A stretch of 64,000 nt of DNA from Paracoccus sp. SCSIO 75233 (GTDB taxonomy: Bacteria; Pseudomonadota; Alphaproteobacteria; Rhodobacterales; Rhodobacteraceae). The stretch spans positions 2,481,501 through 2,545,500 of the forward strand of contig NZ_CP115757.1 in assembly GCF_027912675.1 (NCBI RefSeq). The letters run 5' to 3'. A model generated the notes under the pieces. That model was not told where the DNA came from. It saw nothing but the letters and a program-made list of their open reading frames with translations, and did not search any database. Shown here piece after piece: positions 47,640 through 56,042 of this stretch (position 1 is its first letter; each line of letters opens with the position of its first letter). The position numbers and the translations under genes were made by a program.

Positions 47640-48308
47640 CGGCAGGCGCTCGATCAGCCGGAACCGGCCATCCTCCCCTTCACCCATAAGGCTGATTGCA
47701 TCCAGTACGAAGGGACGCGGAACCACATCCAGCATCGGTTCAAGCACCGAGCGGGTGGCCTCAATTATCGGCTCGTCGAGACTGCCGCTCAGCGTCATGT
47801 GAAAACGGAACTCGTCTTTCACATAAGGATAACCCCAGCCCCGCAGATAGTCCCGTTGACGCTCCGTAAGGGCATCGGGGTTTCGCCGCGCGATCTCCGC
47901 CTCGTTCAGGGGCGCGCGTAACGGGTCGAGCGATTCGACGATCTGCGCGGCAAGCCGGTTCAGGTCCGCCATATCGCCATCCGGGGTCAGTGCCAGAAAC
48001 GATCCGATCCGATTAAGCGACAGGCCCGGCAAGGTGACAGGACGCAGCACCTCGGCCAATGCCGCCGCCGCATCCCGCAACTCCGCCTCGCCGTGACCGT
48101 CAGCCAGCCGGAATGGCGGTTTCAGCGTGGCGTGAAACCCGTATTTGCGCGGCGTCCGGGTGATCTTTTCCACATCCAGCACCAAAACGTCGGGATGCGC
48201 CACCTCGCAGCCAGAGATCACGTCCCATCCCAGCCAGCTTGCCCCGAAATCTGCGAAACCGCCCTCGGGCGGGGTGTAATAAATTGCGTATCTGCGGTAT
48301 GCGACCAT
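47634..48308 (-). CDS. DUF1045 phosphonate-associated protein (2H phosphoesterase-like)
   Basis: A 224-aa protein reading RYAIYYTPPEGGFADFGASWLG, with two HxT-type motifs (FHATLKPPF and FRFHMTLSG), the paired signature of the 2H phosphoesterase fold. DUF1045 proteins accompany C-P lyase genes and are predicted to act on phosphoribosyl cyclic phosphate intermediates. The start at 48308 leaves only 13 nt to the phnM start; ATGs at 48320 and 48335 are alternatives that would meet or overlap phnM. phnG-phnL are absent from the window. Confidence 0.85.
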   Translation of the reverse strand: MVAYRRYAIYYTPPEGGFADFGASWLGWDVISGCEVAHPDVLVLDVEKITRTPRKYGFHATLKPPFRLADGHGEAELRDAAAALAEVLRPVTLPGLSLNRIGSFLALTPDGDMADLNRLAAQIVESLDPLRAPLNEAEIARRNPDALTERQRDYLRGWGYPYVKDEFRFHMTLSGSLDEPIIEATRSVLEPMLDVVPRPFVLDAISLMGEGEDGRFRLIERLPL

Positions 48309-48321
48309 TTCGGCTCTATTC

Positions 48322-49467
48322 ATGGATTTTGACATGCAAGAAACCGTCCTGGCTCATGCGACGCTGATCCTGCCCGATCAAATGCGAAAAGGCCATGTCG
48401 TCCTTCGCGACGGCACGATTGCAGAGATCGGCGAGGGCGCGGCACCACGCAGCGCCATCGACTGCGAGGGGGATCACATCGCACCGGGGCTGGTCGAGCT
48501 TCACACGGATAATCTGGAACGCCATATCCAGCCGCGCCCGGGCGTGAACTGGCCACATGCGGCGGCGATCTTTGCCCATGACGCGGAGCTTGCCGGTTGC
48601 GGGATCACGACCGTGTTCGACGCAATGCGCGCAGGCTCCATCCCCAGCCGAAAGGACTACGCACCCTATGCGCGCGAACTGGCGTCCGAGCTGATCGAGC
48701 AACGGCAGAGCAATGCACTGCGTATCAGCCATTTCCTGCATCTGCGGGCCGAGATCTGCTGTGCGAGCCTGCTGGAGGAACTGGCCAGCTTCGGTCCAGA
48801 CGACCGGGTCGGTCTGGTCAGCCTGATGGATCACACGCCGGGGCAGCGACAGTTCCGCGACACGCAAGCGCTTGAGACCTATCTGCGCAGCAAGGTGCAG
48901 ATGAACGACCGCGACATTGCCGAGTATTTCGCCGAACTGCACGAGCTTTCGGCCCGGAACGGCGTCGCGCATGAGGCGGGCGCGGTCGCCTTCGCCGGTC
49001 GCGTCGGTGCAGTTCTGGCCAGCCATGACGACACCACGGCGGACGAGGTGGCGCGCTCTGCCGCGCATGGCATCCGGCTGGCGGAATTCCCCACGACGCG
49101 CGAGGCGGCAGAGGCCTGTCACCGCCATTCGATCCGCACCATCATGGGCGCGCCGAACCTGATCCGGGGCAAGTCGCATTCCGGCAATGTCGCGGCGCGC
49201 GAACTGGCGGAGGCGGGGCTGCTGGACATCATCAGCAGCGATTATGTGCCATCGGCCCTGTTGTCGGCGGCAGCCCTTCTGGCGCAGATCTGGGACGACT
49301 GGCCGCGCGCCATCGCCTGCGTGACCTCAACGCCGGCGAACGCCGCCGGACTGAAGGACCGGGGCCGGTTGGAGGCGGGACTGCGCGGCGATCTGATCCG
49401 GTTCCGGCTGGTCAACGGCACCCCGGCTTTGCGTGAAACCTGGGTGCGCGGTCAACGGGTGTCTTGA
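48322..49467 (+). CDS. phnM: Alpha-D-ribose 1-methylphosphonate 5-triphosphate diphosphatase
   Basis: Amidohydrolase of the C-P lyase pathway that removes diphosphate from the ribose methylphosphonate triphosphate intermediate. The 381-aa protein has the PhnM signature LVELHTDNLERHIQPRPGVNW (HxD metal motif), SLMDHTPGQRQFRD, GAPNLIRGKSHSGN and DIISSDYVPSAL. It is head to head with the DUF1045 gene. The start may be 48334 rather than 48322. The rest of the C-P lyase core must be elsewhere or lost. Confidence 0.92.
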   Translation: MDFDMQETVLAHATLILPDQMRKGHVVLRDGTIAEIGEGAAPRSAIDCEGDHIAPGLVELHTDNLERHIQPRPGVNWPHAAAIFAHDAELAGCGITTVFDAMRAGSIPSRKDYAPYARELASELIEQRQSNALRISHFLHLRAEICCASLLEELASFGPDDRVGLVSLMDHTPGQRQFRDTQALETYLRSKVQMNDRDIAEYFAELHELSARNGVAHEAGAVAFAGRVGAVLASHDDTTADEVARSAAHGIRLAEFPTTREAAEACHRHSIRTIMGAPNLIRGKSHSGNVAARELAEAGLLDIISSDYVPSALLSAAALLAQIWDDWPRAIACVTSTPANAAGLKDRGRLEAGLRGDLIRFRLVNGTPALRETWVRGQRVS

Positions 49468-49510
49468 GCTTGAAACCGACAGCGACCGGAGATGCCCCCC
49501 CGCTCAATTG

Positions 49511-49574
49511 ATGTGGAACCGCAACCACATTGGCTAAGTTTCTCAAGTGATCGAAACCTGCTGCGGCAGGTTTC
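49511..49574 (+). other. Two hairpins upstream of the Kef-type gene
   Basis: ATGTGG-N8-CCACAT (49511-49530) and a perfect 9-bp stem GAAACCTGC-TGCG-GCAGGTTTC (49553-49574). The second lies 23 nt before the antiporter ATG. It could end phnM transcription or form a 5' leader structure; no T-tract follows. Confidence 0.5.
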
Positions 49575-49597
49575 ACTGTGTTTAACGAGGGTGCCGC

Positions 49598-51496
49598 ATG
49601 ACCGGATTTCTGCTTCTTGCCACAATTTTTCTGGTCGCCGGGGTCATTGCCGTGCCACTTGCCACGCGTTTCGGGCTTGGCTCGGTGCTGGGCTATCTGG
49701 TCGCGGGTATCCTGATCTCTCCGATCCTGGCATGGCTGCATGTCGATGTCGTCGCGATCCAGCATTTCGCCGAATTCGGCGTGGTCATGATGCTGTTCCT
49801 CGTCGGGCTGGAGCTGGAGCCGAGCCTTTTGTGGTCCATGCGGTCGCGGCTGCTTGGGCTTGGCGGGCTTCAGGTGGCGATCACGGCGGCGCTTGTCGCG
49901 GCAATCGGCATCGCCTTCGGGCTGTACTGGACCATTGCCGTGGCGCTCGGTCTGGTCTTCGCGCTGTCTTCGACGGCAATCGTGCTGCAAACGCTGAACG
50001 AAAAGGGGCTGATGAAGTCCGATGGCGGGCAATCCGCCTTCTCCGTCCTGCTGTTTCAGGACATCGCCGTCATCCCGATGCTCGCCTTTATCCCGCTGCT
50101 GGCCATGCCGGCCCTGATGGATACCGCGCCGGAGGTGGAGGAAGCCGGTGAGGCCGGACATGAGGCGCTGAGCCTCGTCGCGGGGCTGGCAGGCTGGCAG
50201 GCGGCGTTGGTGACGATTGCCGCTGTGGCTTTCGTGATCTTCGTCGGCATCGTGCTGACCCGGCCCCTGTTCCGGTTCGTGGCGATGGCCAATCTGCGCG
50301 AGCTGTTCACGGCAACCGCGCTCGCCATCGTCGTCGGCATCGCCTTGCTGATGTCGCTGGTCGGGCTGTCACCGGCACTTGGCACCTTCCTCGCAGGCGT
50401 GGTGCTGGCGGGCAGCGAGTACCGGCACGAATTGGAAAGCGATATCGATCCGTTCCGTGGCCTGTTGCTGGGTCTGTTCTTCATGACGGTCGGGGCCAGC
50501 ATCAATTTTGGGTTGTTGGCCGAGAATGCCGTGATGGTGATCGGCCTGACACTGGGGCTGATGCTGCTGAAAGCCGCCGTATTGCTGGGCCTTGCGCGGG
50601 TGTTCAATATCTCCGGCAGTCATCGCTGGCTCTTCGCGCTTGGCCTCGCGCAGGCGGGTGAGTTCGGCTTCGTGCTGCTGTCCTTCACCGTTGCCAATAA
50701 TGTCGTGCCGCAGAGCGTCGCGGATATCGCGCTTCTGGTCGTTGCGCTGTCGATGCTGCTGACGCCGGGGCTGTTTATCCTGTACGAACGCGTCATCGCC
50801 CCCCGTTTCGACAATGAGCAGCGGGCGGAGGCGGATGAGATAGACGAGCCCAGCCCGATCATCGTCGCCGGTCATGGCCGCTTCGGCGGCATCATCGCGC
50901 GGATGCTGCGCAGCATCGGGATGCAGGTGACGGTTGTCGATTATTCCTCGAAACAGCTGGAAATGCTGCGCGCCTTCGGCATTCAGGCCTATTTCGGCGA
51001 TGCCACCCGCCCTGACCTGCTGCACGCCGCCGGTATAGACGAGGCGAAGCTGCTGGTGGTCGCTATCGACGGCAAGGATCAGATCACCGCCATTGTCGAA
51101 CATGTCGCGCGCAATCATCCGCATGTCCACATCGTCGCCCGCGCCGTGGACCGCTATCATGTCTATGAGCTGTATCAGGCGGGTGCGGATGATATTATCC
51201 GGGAGACATTCGACAGTGCCGTGCGCAGCGGGCGATCCGCCCTGGAGGCGCTCGGCTATTCCCGCCCGGAGGCGGATGCGATGGCGGCACGTTTCGTGGA
51301 GATTGACAACACGCATAACCGCGGGCTTGCCGCAGCTCACCGTCCGGGCATACCGCCGCACGAGAATCCCGATTTCGTGAAGCTGGCGCAGGCAATGGAT
51401 GCGCAGATCGCGTCGGAGATGCAGGCGGGTCGCGACGCGGTCAAGGCCCGGCGAAGGGAAGGACAGGCGGAGGTTCCGGTCGCAAGTCAGGGCTGA
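49598..51496 (+). CDS. Kef-type cation:proton antiporter (CPA2) with TrkA-N domain
   Basis: A 632-aa inner-membrane protein with about twelve hydrophobic segments (residues 1-390) of the CPA2 exchanger fold (FGVVMMLFLVGLELEPSLLW, LSSTAIVLQTLNEKG, VLLFQDIAVIPMLAF). A cytoplasmic Rossmann domain follows (IIVAGHGRFGGIIARML, about residue 420), as in KefB/KefC. Potassium efflux gated by a nucleotide or thiol ligand is the likely role. No KefF/KefG accessory gene adjoins it. Confidence 0.9.
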   Translation: MTGFLLLATIFLVAGVIAVPLATRFGLGSVLGYLVAGILISPILAWLHVDVVAIQHFAEFGVVMMLFLVGLELEPSLLWSMRSRLLGLGGLQVAITAALVAAIGIAFGLYWTIAVALGLVFALSSTAIVLQTLNEKGLMKSDGGQSAFSVLLFQDIAVIPMLAFIPLLAMPALMDTAPEVEEAGEAGHEALSLVAGLAGWQAALVTIAAVAFVIFVGIVLTRPLFRFVAMANLRELFTATALAIVVGIALLMSLVGLSPALGTFLAGVVLAGSEYRHELESDIDPFRGLLLGLFFMTVGASINFGLLAENAVMVIGLTLGLMLLKAAVLLGLARVFNISGSHRWLFALGLAQAGEFGFVLLSFTVANNVVPQSVADIALLVVALSMLLTPGLFILYERVIAPRFDNEQRAEADEIDEPSPIIVAGHGRFGGIIARMLRSIGMQVTVVDYSSKQLEMLRAFGIQAYFGDATRPDLLHAAGIDEAKLLVVAIDGKDQITAIVEHVARNHPHVHIVARAVDRYHVYELYQAGADDIIRETFDSAVRSGRSALEALGYSRPEADAMAARFVEIDNTHNRGLAAAHRPGIPPHENPDFVKLAQAMDAQIASEMQAGRDAVKARRREGQAEVPVASQG

Positions 51497-51512
51497 CATA
51501 TCCCTGACGACG

Positions 51513-51576
51513 GGGCGCGCGCTTTTGGCGCATCCGGGGATCCGGCAAGGAAACCCGCCATAAGAAGCGCGCGCCC
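51513..51576. repeat. Long inverted repeat with nested arms
   Basis: A perfect 12-bp repeat (GGGCGCGCGCTT at 51513 with AAGCGCGCGCCC at 51565) encloses 40 nt that contain a further TGGCG/CGCCA pair and two ATCCGG copies. It lies 17 nt after the antiporter stop and may form its transcript end or a cruciform. Confidence 0.65.
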
Positions 51577-51600
51577 GCGTGGCATCTATCTGTTTGGTCT

Positions 51601-51640
51601 GTTTCACATAACTGTCACCAAAGTGACGGATTTTTGTCGC
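51601..51640 (+). promoter_or_regulatory. Candidate Pho box upstream of the phytase-like gene
   Basis: 7-mers at 11-bp steps: GTTTCAC (51601), CTGTCAC (51612), GTGACGG (51623, poor) and TTGTCGC (51634). The first two form a good PhoB-type direct repeat with an A/T spacer. The site is 68 bp before the gene's ATG. Confidence 0.6.
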
Positions 51641-51685
51641 ATCCTAATGGGTAAGCATCGGACGTCCCAGATTTTGAGGAGTCCC

Positions 51686-53845
51686 ATGCAGTTTCGTACC
51701 TTCCTGACCTCCGGCATCGCTATTGCCGCCGCGCTGCCCGCGATGGCCGAGCCGAGCTTCAACCGGATCGCCAGCTTCGCGACCTTCGAGAACATGGCCG
51801 AAGGTGAGGATCGCGCGCGCGAGACCTCCGCCGAGATCATGGCCGTCACCGAAGACGGCAACACGCTGATCTATTCCGACAGCCCCCTGGGCGTGATCGG
51901 CATGATCGACATCACCGACGCGACCGACCCGAAGCCGCTTGGCAATATCGACATGGATGGCGAGCCGACGACCACGGTCGTGCGTGGTGACAAGGCATTC
52001 GTCGGCGTCAACACCTCCGAATCCTACACGGAGCCGTCGGGCGTGCTGCGCACCGTCGATCTGACCACGCAGGAAGTCGTGGCAAGCTGCGATCTGGGTG
52101 GCCAGCCCGACAGTGTCGCCATCTCCGACGCCGGTGACATGATCGCCGTCGCCATCGAGAACGAGCGTGACGAGGATGCGGGCGATGGCGGGCTGCCGCA
52201 GATGCCGGCTGGTTTCGTCGTGCGCCTGCCGGTCACCGATGACGGCGTGGATTGCGAAGGCAAGCAGGATATCGACCTGACCGGCCTCGCTGATGTCGGC
52301 GCGGAAGATCCGGAGCCGGAATTCCTCGACTTCAACGAAGCCGGTGAGATCGCCGTTACGCTTCAGGAAAACAACCATATCGTCGTGATCGGTGCCGATG
52401 GCGCGGTCGCCTCCGATTTCAGCGCCGGTGCGGTCAGCATCGACGGTGTGGACATTGCCGAGGAAGGCGCGCTGGATTTCACCGGCAGCCTGACCGATAT
52501 TCCGCGCGAACCCGACGCGCTGAAATGGCTGGACAACGATAATTTCGTCGTCGCCAATGAAGGCGACTGGAACGGTGGCTCGCGCGGCTTCACCATCTTC
52601 GCCAAGGACGGCACCGTCGTTTACGACAGCGGCAACAGCTTCGACCGCGCCGTGGCGGAAATCGGCCACTACCCGGAAGGCCGTTCGGAGAACAAGGGCG
52701 CCGAGCCGGAAGCCGTCACCGCCGCCACCTATGGCGAGCAGCCGCTGATCTTCGTCGCCTCCGAGCGTGGCAGCGTTGTCGGCGTCTATGATGCGACCGA
52801 TCCGGCCGCGCCTGAGCTGCTGCAAATGCTGCCCTCCGGCATCGGCCCGGAAGGTCTGGTCACGATCCCGGAACGCAACCTGTTCGCCACTGCGAACGAG
52901 GCCGATCTGGTTGAGGATGGCGGCGCGCGCGCGCATGTCATGATCTATGAGCGCAGCGAGGGTGAAGCGGCCTATCCGGTGCTGACCTCCGCCGGTTCCG
53001 ATCCGCTGATCGGCTGGGGCGCGCTGTCGGGTCTGGCAATGGACCCTGCCGCACCGACCACGCTTTATGCGGTCAATGACAGCGCTTATGATACGCAGCC
53101 GTCGATCTTCACCATCGACACCACGACCGCCCCGGCGACGATCACCGCCAAGACCGTCGTGACCCGCGATGGCGCAGCGGCTGAAAAGCTGGACCTCGAA
53201 GGCATCGCGACAGATGGCGAAGGCGGGTTCTGGCTGGCCTCCGAAGGGAACCCGGACAAGGAAGTCCCGCATCTGGTCCTGCACGTCAATGCGGACGGCG
53301 CGATCACCGAAGAGTTCACCCTGCCGGAAGCGCTGCTGGAACAGCAGAAGCGCTTCGGTCTGGAAGGCATCGCGCTTCAGGACGGCAAGGTCTGGGTCGC
53401 GGTTCAGCGTGAATGGGGCGACGATCCGGAAGGTCAGGTCAAGCTGCTGCAACTGGACCCGGCAACCGGCGAGTGGCTGGGCGTTCGCTATCCGCTCGAC
53501 AGCGGCGAGGGCTGGGTTGGCCTGTCCGAACTGGCGATCAACGGCGACTATCTGTACCTGATCGAGCGTGACAACCAGATCGGTGACAATGCCGTGCTGA
53601 AAGCCGTCACCCGCGTCGCTCTGGCCGATCTGGCCCCGGCAGCGCTGGATGGCGAATTGCCGCTGGTCGAAAAGGAAACCGTGCGTGATCTGATCCCGGA
53701 TATGCAGCAGTGGAACGGCTATGTTCAGGACAAGGTCGAGGGCATGGCGATTGCCGATGATGGCACCGTCTGGATCGTCACCGACAATGACGGCGTCGAC
53801 GATGCCTCGGGCGAGACGCTGATGTGGTCCTTTAAGCTGGACTGA
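51686..53845 (+). CDS. Secreted esterase-like protein of the phytase-like family
   Basis: A 719-aa exported protein with a signal peptide (cleavage after about residue 21, PAMA-EPS). The first 400 residues look like a beta-propeller (MIDITDATDPKPLG, TTTVVRGDKAFVGVN, VYDATDPAAPELLQML). The C-terminal 270 residues hold a phytase-like domain (LDLEGIATDGEGGFWLASEGN, GLEGIALQDGKVWVAVQREWG, VEGMAIADDGTVWIVTDNDG). The family is linked to phosphoester hydrolysis, but no classic phytase motif was seen. TGAGGAG precedes ATG 51686. The candidate Pho box supports a phosphate-starvation role. Confidence 0.8.
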   Translation: MQFRTFLTSGIAIAAALPAMAEPSFNRIASFATFENMAEGEDRARETSAEIMAVTEDGNTLIYSDSPLGVIGMIDITDATDPKPLGNIDMDGEPTTTVVRGDKAFVGVNTSESYTEPSGVLRTVDLTTQEVVASCDLGGQPDSVAISDAGDMIAVAIENERDEDAGDGGLPQMPAGFVVRLPVTDDGVDCEGKQDIDLTGLADVGAEDPEPEFLDFNEAGEIAVTLQENNHIVVIGADGAVASDFSAGAVSIDGVDIAEEGALDFTGSLTDIPREPDALKWLDNDNFVVANEGDWNGGSRGFTIFAKDGTVVYDSGNSFDRAVAEIGHYPEGRSENKGAEPEAVTAATYGEQPLIFVASERGSVVGVYDATDPAAPELLQMLPSGIGPEGLVTIPERNLFATANEADLVEDGGARAHVMIYERSEGEAAYPVLTSAGSDPLIGWGALSGLAMDPAAPTTLYAVNDSAYDTQPSIFTIDTTTAPATITAKTVVTRDGAAAEKLDLEGIATDGEGGFWLASEGNPDKEVPHLVLHVNADGAITEEFTLPEALLEQQKRFGLEGIALQDGKVWVAVQREWGDDPEGQVKLLQLDPATGEWLGVRYPLDSGEGWVGLSELAINGDYLYLIERDNQIGDNAVLKAVTRVALADLAPAALDGELPLVEKETVRDLIPDMQQWNGYVQDKVEGMAIADDGTVWIVTDNDGVDDASGETLMWSFKLD

Positions 53846-53866
53846 TCTGAACGGACCCTGAAAACG

Positions 53867-53898
53867 CCGCCGGGTGGAAAATTCACCCGGCGGTTTTT
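53867..53898 (+). terminator. Rho-independent terminator after the phytase-like gene
   Basis: Ten-base-pair stem (CCGCCGGGTG with CACCCGGCGG) around GAAAATT, then five T. The stop codon of the convergent mocR gene lies inside its right arm. Confidence 0.92.
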
Positions 53899-55316
53899 AT
53901 TTGCGCCAAAGCATCTGCGAGCACATCCCGGAACCGGGAAATCCGCGCGGGCGTCGCATCGGCAAAGCCGATGACCAGCCCTGTCAGTCCCGTTTCGGAC
54001 ATTGTCGACAGGCGGGCCGGGCGGAACCCTTTGACGGCAAGCGCCTGCATCACGGGCAGCTCATCCCTTGGCGGATCGAAAACCGCCGCAAGCTGGACCC
54101 CGCCATCGGGCGCGCGGACGGTCAGGCCGGGCAGCCCCTCCAGTGCCTTTGTCAACGCCTGCCCCCGTGCCTCGTACGCCCGCGCGATGCGCCGCAGATG
54201 GGTGCGATAACGGCCAGAGCCCATGAAATCCGAAAGCGCCAGTTGCGCGTGGAGGTTTGCCGTTATCCCGAGGTTTCGCTGCGCCGCGCGGAGCGGATCG
54301 ACCAGATTGTCCGGCACAACCATCCAGCCGATCCGCAGCGACGGCATCAGCACCTTGGCCGCTGAGCCGAGATAGGCGACCTCCCCCGGACCATGCGCCG
54401 CCAAGGTCGCGATTTCGCGACCGCGCCAGAGGAATTCGCTGCCGTAATCATCCTCAAGGATCAGGGCCCGCTGCGCCCTCGCCCGTTCGATCAGTTCCAT
54501 GCGGCGATGCAGGGAAAGCCGCACGCCGAGCGGATACTGGTTCGACGGCGAGACATAGATCAGCCGCGCCTCCGGTGGCACCGTATCGACCCGCACCCCT
54601 TCGGCATCGACAGGAAGCGGACGGATGTTCAGCGCGGCCATCGTGAATGCCGCACGCGCGCCAAGATAGCCGGGATCCTCCATTGCCGTGACATCGCCCG
54701 GATCGGTGAGCGTCAGGGCCAGAAGCGAGACGGAGGCCTGGGTGCTGGTGGTGATGATGATGCGGCCCGGATCGGCACGCAGGCCACGATCCGCCGCCAG
54801 CCTTTCCGCCAGAACCTTGCGGAGCGCAGCAATCCCGTGCGGCTCACCATAGGCCGCGACATCACCATGCATCGCCCGCCCCGCCCGGCGAAGTGCAACG
54901 GCCCATTCGTCGCGCGGAAACAGCGTCTCGTCCGGCACACCCGGCGTCATCACACCTTGCGCAGTCGCATAGCTGGCACTGCGGGGGTTATGCGCAAACC
55001 CCTGTCCCCGCGTCGAAAGCGGCGGCCCCCTGCCCGGCTCCGGCGCAGCTTGCATCTGCGGCGCGGTCACGCGCGGCGCGGCACCTTGTCGGACAGTCAG
55101 GACACCCTCCGCCCGCAGCAGGTCATAGGCCGTGTTCAGCGTGGTCCGCGACAGACCGAGCGCCTGCGCCGCTGCCCGGCTCGACGGCAGTCTTGCGCCG
55201 TCGGCCAGCCTTCCTTCATGGATCGCGGAAAGCAGATCGCGGTAGATCTGAACCGGCATGGGTTCGGCCAGTGCCGGATCCGGGTTGGTCAGATTGGAAA
55301 GCTGAACTGGTTGCAT
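53883..55316 (-). CDS. MocR/PdxR-type GntR regulator with aminotransferase domain
   Basis: A 477-aa regulator. The N-terminal GntR winged helix-turn-helix (about residues 22-90, with ARLPSSRAAAQALGLSRTTL) is fused to a fold-type I aminotransferase domain. The PLP lysine is in YLGSAAKVLMPSLRIGW. Such proteins sense PLP or related amines. The ATG at 55316 starts MQPVQLSNLT; an upstream in-frame start at 55328 is less likely. It is divergent from a PNPOx-like gene, a common pairing, and three AACTGG half-sites lie between them. Confidence 0.9.
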   Translation of the reverse strand: MQPVQLSNLTNPDPALAEPMPVQIYRDLLSAIHEGRLADGARLPSSRAAAQALGLSRTTLNTAYDLLRAEGVLTVRQGAAPRVTAPQMQAAPEPGRGPPLSTRGQGFAHNPRSASYATAQGVMTPGVPDETLFPRDEWAVALRRAGRAMHGDVAAYGEPHGIAALRKVLAERLAADRGLRADPGRIIITTSTQASVSLLALTLTDPGDVTAMEDPGYLGARAAFTMAALNIRPLPVDAEGVRVDTVPPEARLIYVSPSNQYPLGVRLSLHRRMELIERARAQRALILEDDYGSEFLWRGREIATLAAHGPGEVAYLGSAAKVLMPSLRIGWMVVPDNLVDPLRAAQRNLGITANLHAQLALSDFMGSGRYRTHLRRIARAYEARGQALTKALEGLPGLTVRAPDGGVQLAAVFDPPRDELPVMQALAVKGFRPARLSTMSETGLTGLVIGFADATPARISRFRDVLADALAQIKTAG

Positions 55317-55353
55317 GAAATCTATCAAAACTGGTCATTTTCTCATTCCAGTT
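55305..55353. promoter_or_regulatory. Three AACTGG half-sites between mocR and the PNPOx-like gene
   Basis: AACTGGT at 55305 and 55329 (direct, 24 bp apart) and inverted CCAGTT at 55348. Two direct half-sites plus one inverted one is a layout reported for MocR regulators. The first site overlaps the mocR start codon region. Confidence 0.5.
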
Positions 55354-55391
55354 GATCGGCGAAAAGAACGGAAGTCAATCGGAGAAGAAAC

Positions 55392-56027
55392 ATGCAACCC
55401 GCCTACGCCCGCGCACGCCAGCAGAAGCGCGCCGTATATGATGAGGAAACTATCCACGCCATTCTGGACAGCAACATGGTCGGCCATGTCGGTTTTATCG
55501 CCGATGACCGCCCGATGGTGATCCCCATGGCCTATGCCCGCATCGGTCAGGTGATCTATCTGCACGGGGCGTCCAAAACCCGGATCACGCGGCTGTCGGA
55601 CGTGCCGCTGTGCATGGAGGTCACGCGGCTGACGGGCATTGTCGCGGCCCGGTCAGGATTTCATCATTCGGTCAATTACGAAAGCGCGGTCATTCATGGC
55701 CAGGCGCGAAAGGTCACCGGGGACGAGTTGGGCCAGTCGCTTGACGCGATCCTCGACCATCTTTTGCCCGGTCGCAGCGCCGAGGTGCGCCCGATGAACG
55801 CGCAGGAACGGAAAGCGACCGGGGTTATCGCGCTAGAGATCGAGCATGCCAGCGCCAAGATCCGCACGGGCCCGCCCGTAGATGATGAGGAAGATCATGC
55901 GCTGCCGATCTGGGCCGGGGTGATCCCGGTCACAACGGCGCTTGGAGAGGCCGTGCGCGACGGTTATTGCGGCGAGGACATCGCGACAGCACCCTCAATC
56001 ACGGCGGCAAGGCGCAGATTTGCCTGA
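55392..56027 (+). CDS. Pyridoxamine 5'-phosphate oxidase family protein (flavin-nucleotide binding)
   Basis: A 211-aa split-barrel flavoprotein of the Pyridox_ox_2 group: YDEETIHAILDSNMVGHVGFI, VIPMAYARIGQVIYLHGASKTR and LCMEVTRLTGIVAARSGFHHSVNYESAV. These proteins are distinct from true PdxH and usually of unknown substrate. AGAAGAAAC precedes the ATG. It is almost certainly controlled by the divergent MocR protein. It ends convergently with queH, 15 nt apart. Confidence 0.88.
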   Translation: MQPAYARARQQKRAVYDEETIHAILDSNMVGHVGFIADDRPMVIPMAYARIGQVIYLHGASKTRITRLSDVPLCMEVTRLTGIVAARSGFHHSVNYESAVIHGQARKVTGDELGQSLDAILDHLLPGRSAEVRPMNAQERKATGVIALEIEHASAKIRTGPPVDDEEDHALPIWAGVIPVTTALGEAVRDGYCGEDIATAPSITAARRRFA

Positions 56028-56042
56028 CGCACACCGATGAGA

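Noticed and set aside
48309..48321. Search for a Pho box between phnM and DUF1045
   Set aside because: The spacer is too short and no 11-bp repeat of CTGTCA-like units was seen nearby.
51644..53452. 602-codon open frame on the minus strand
   Set aside because: It is antisense to the phytase-like gene, which has a signal peptide, ribosome-binding site and domain matches.
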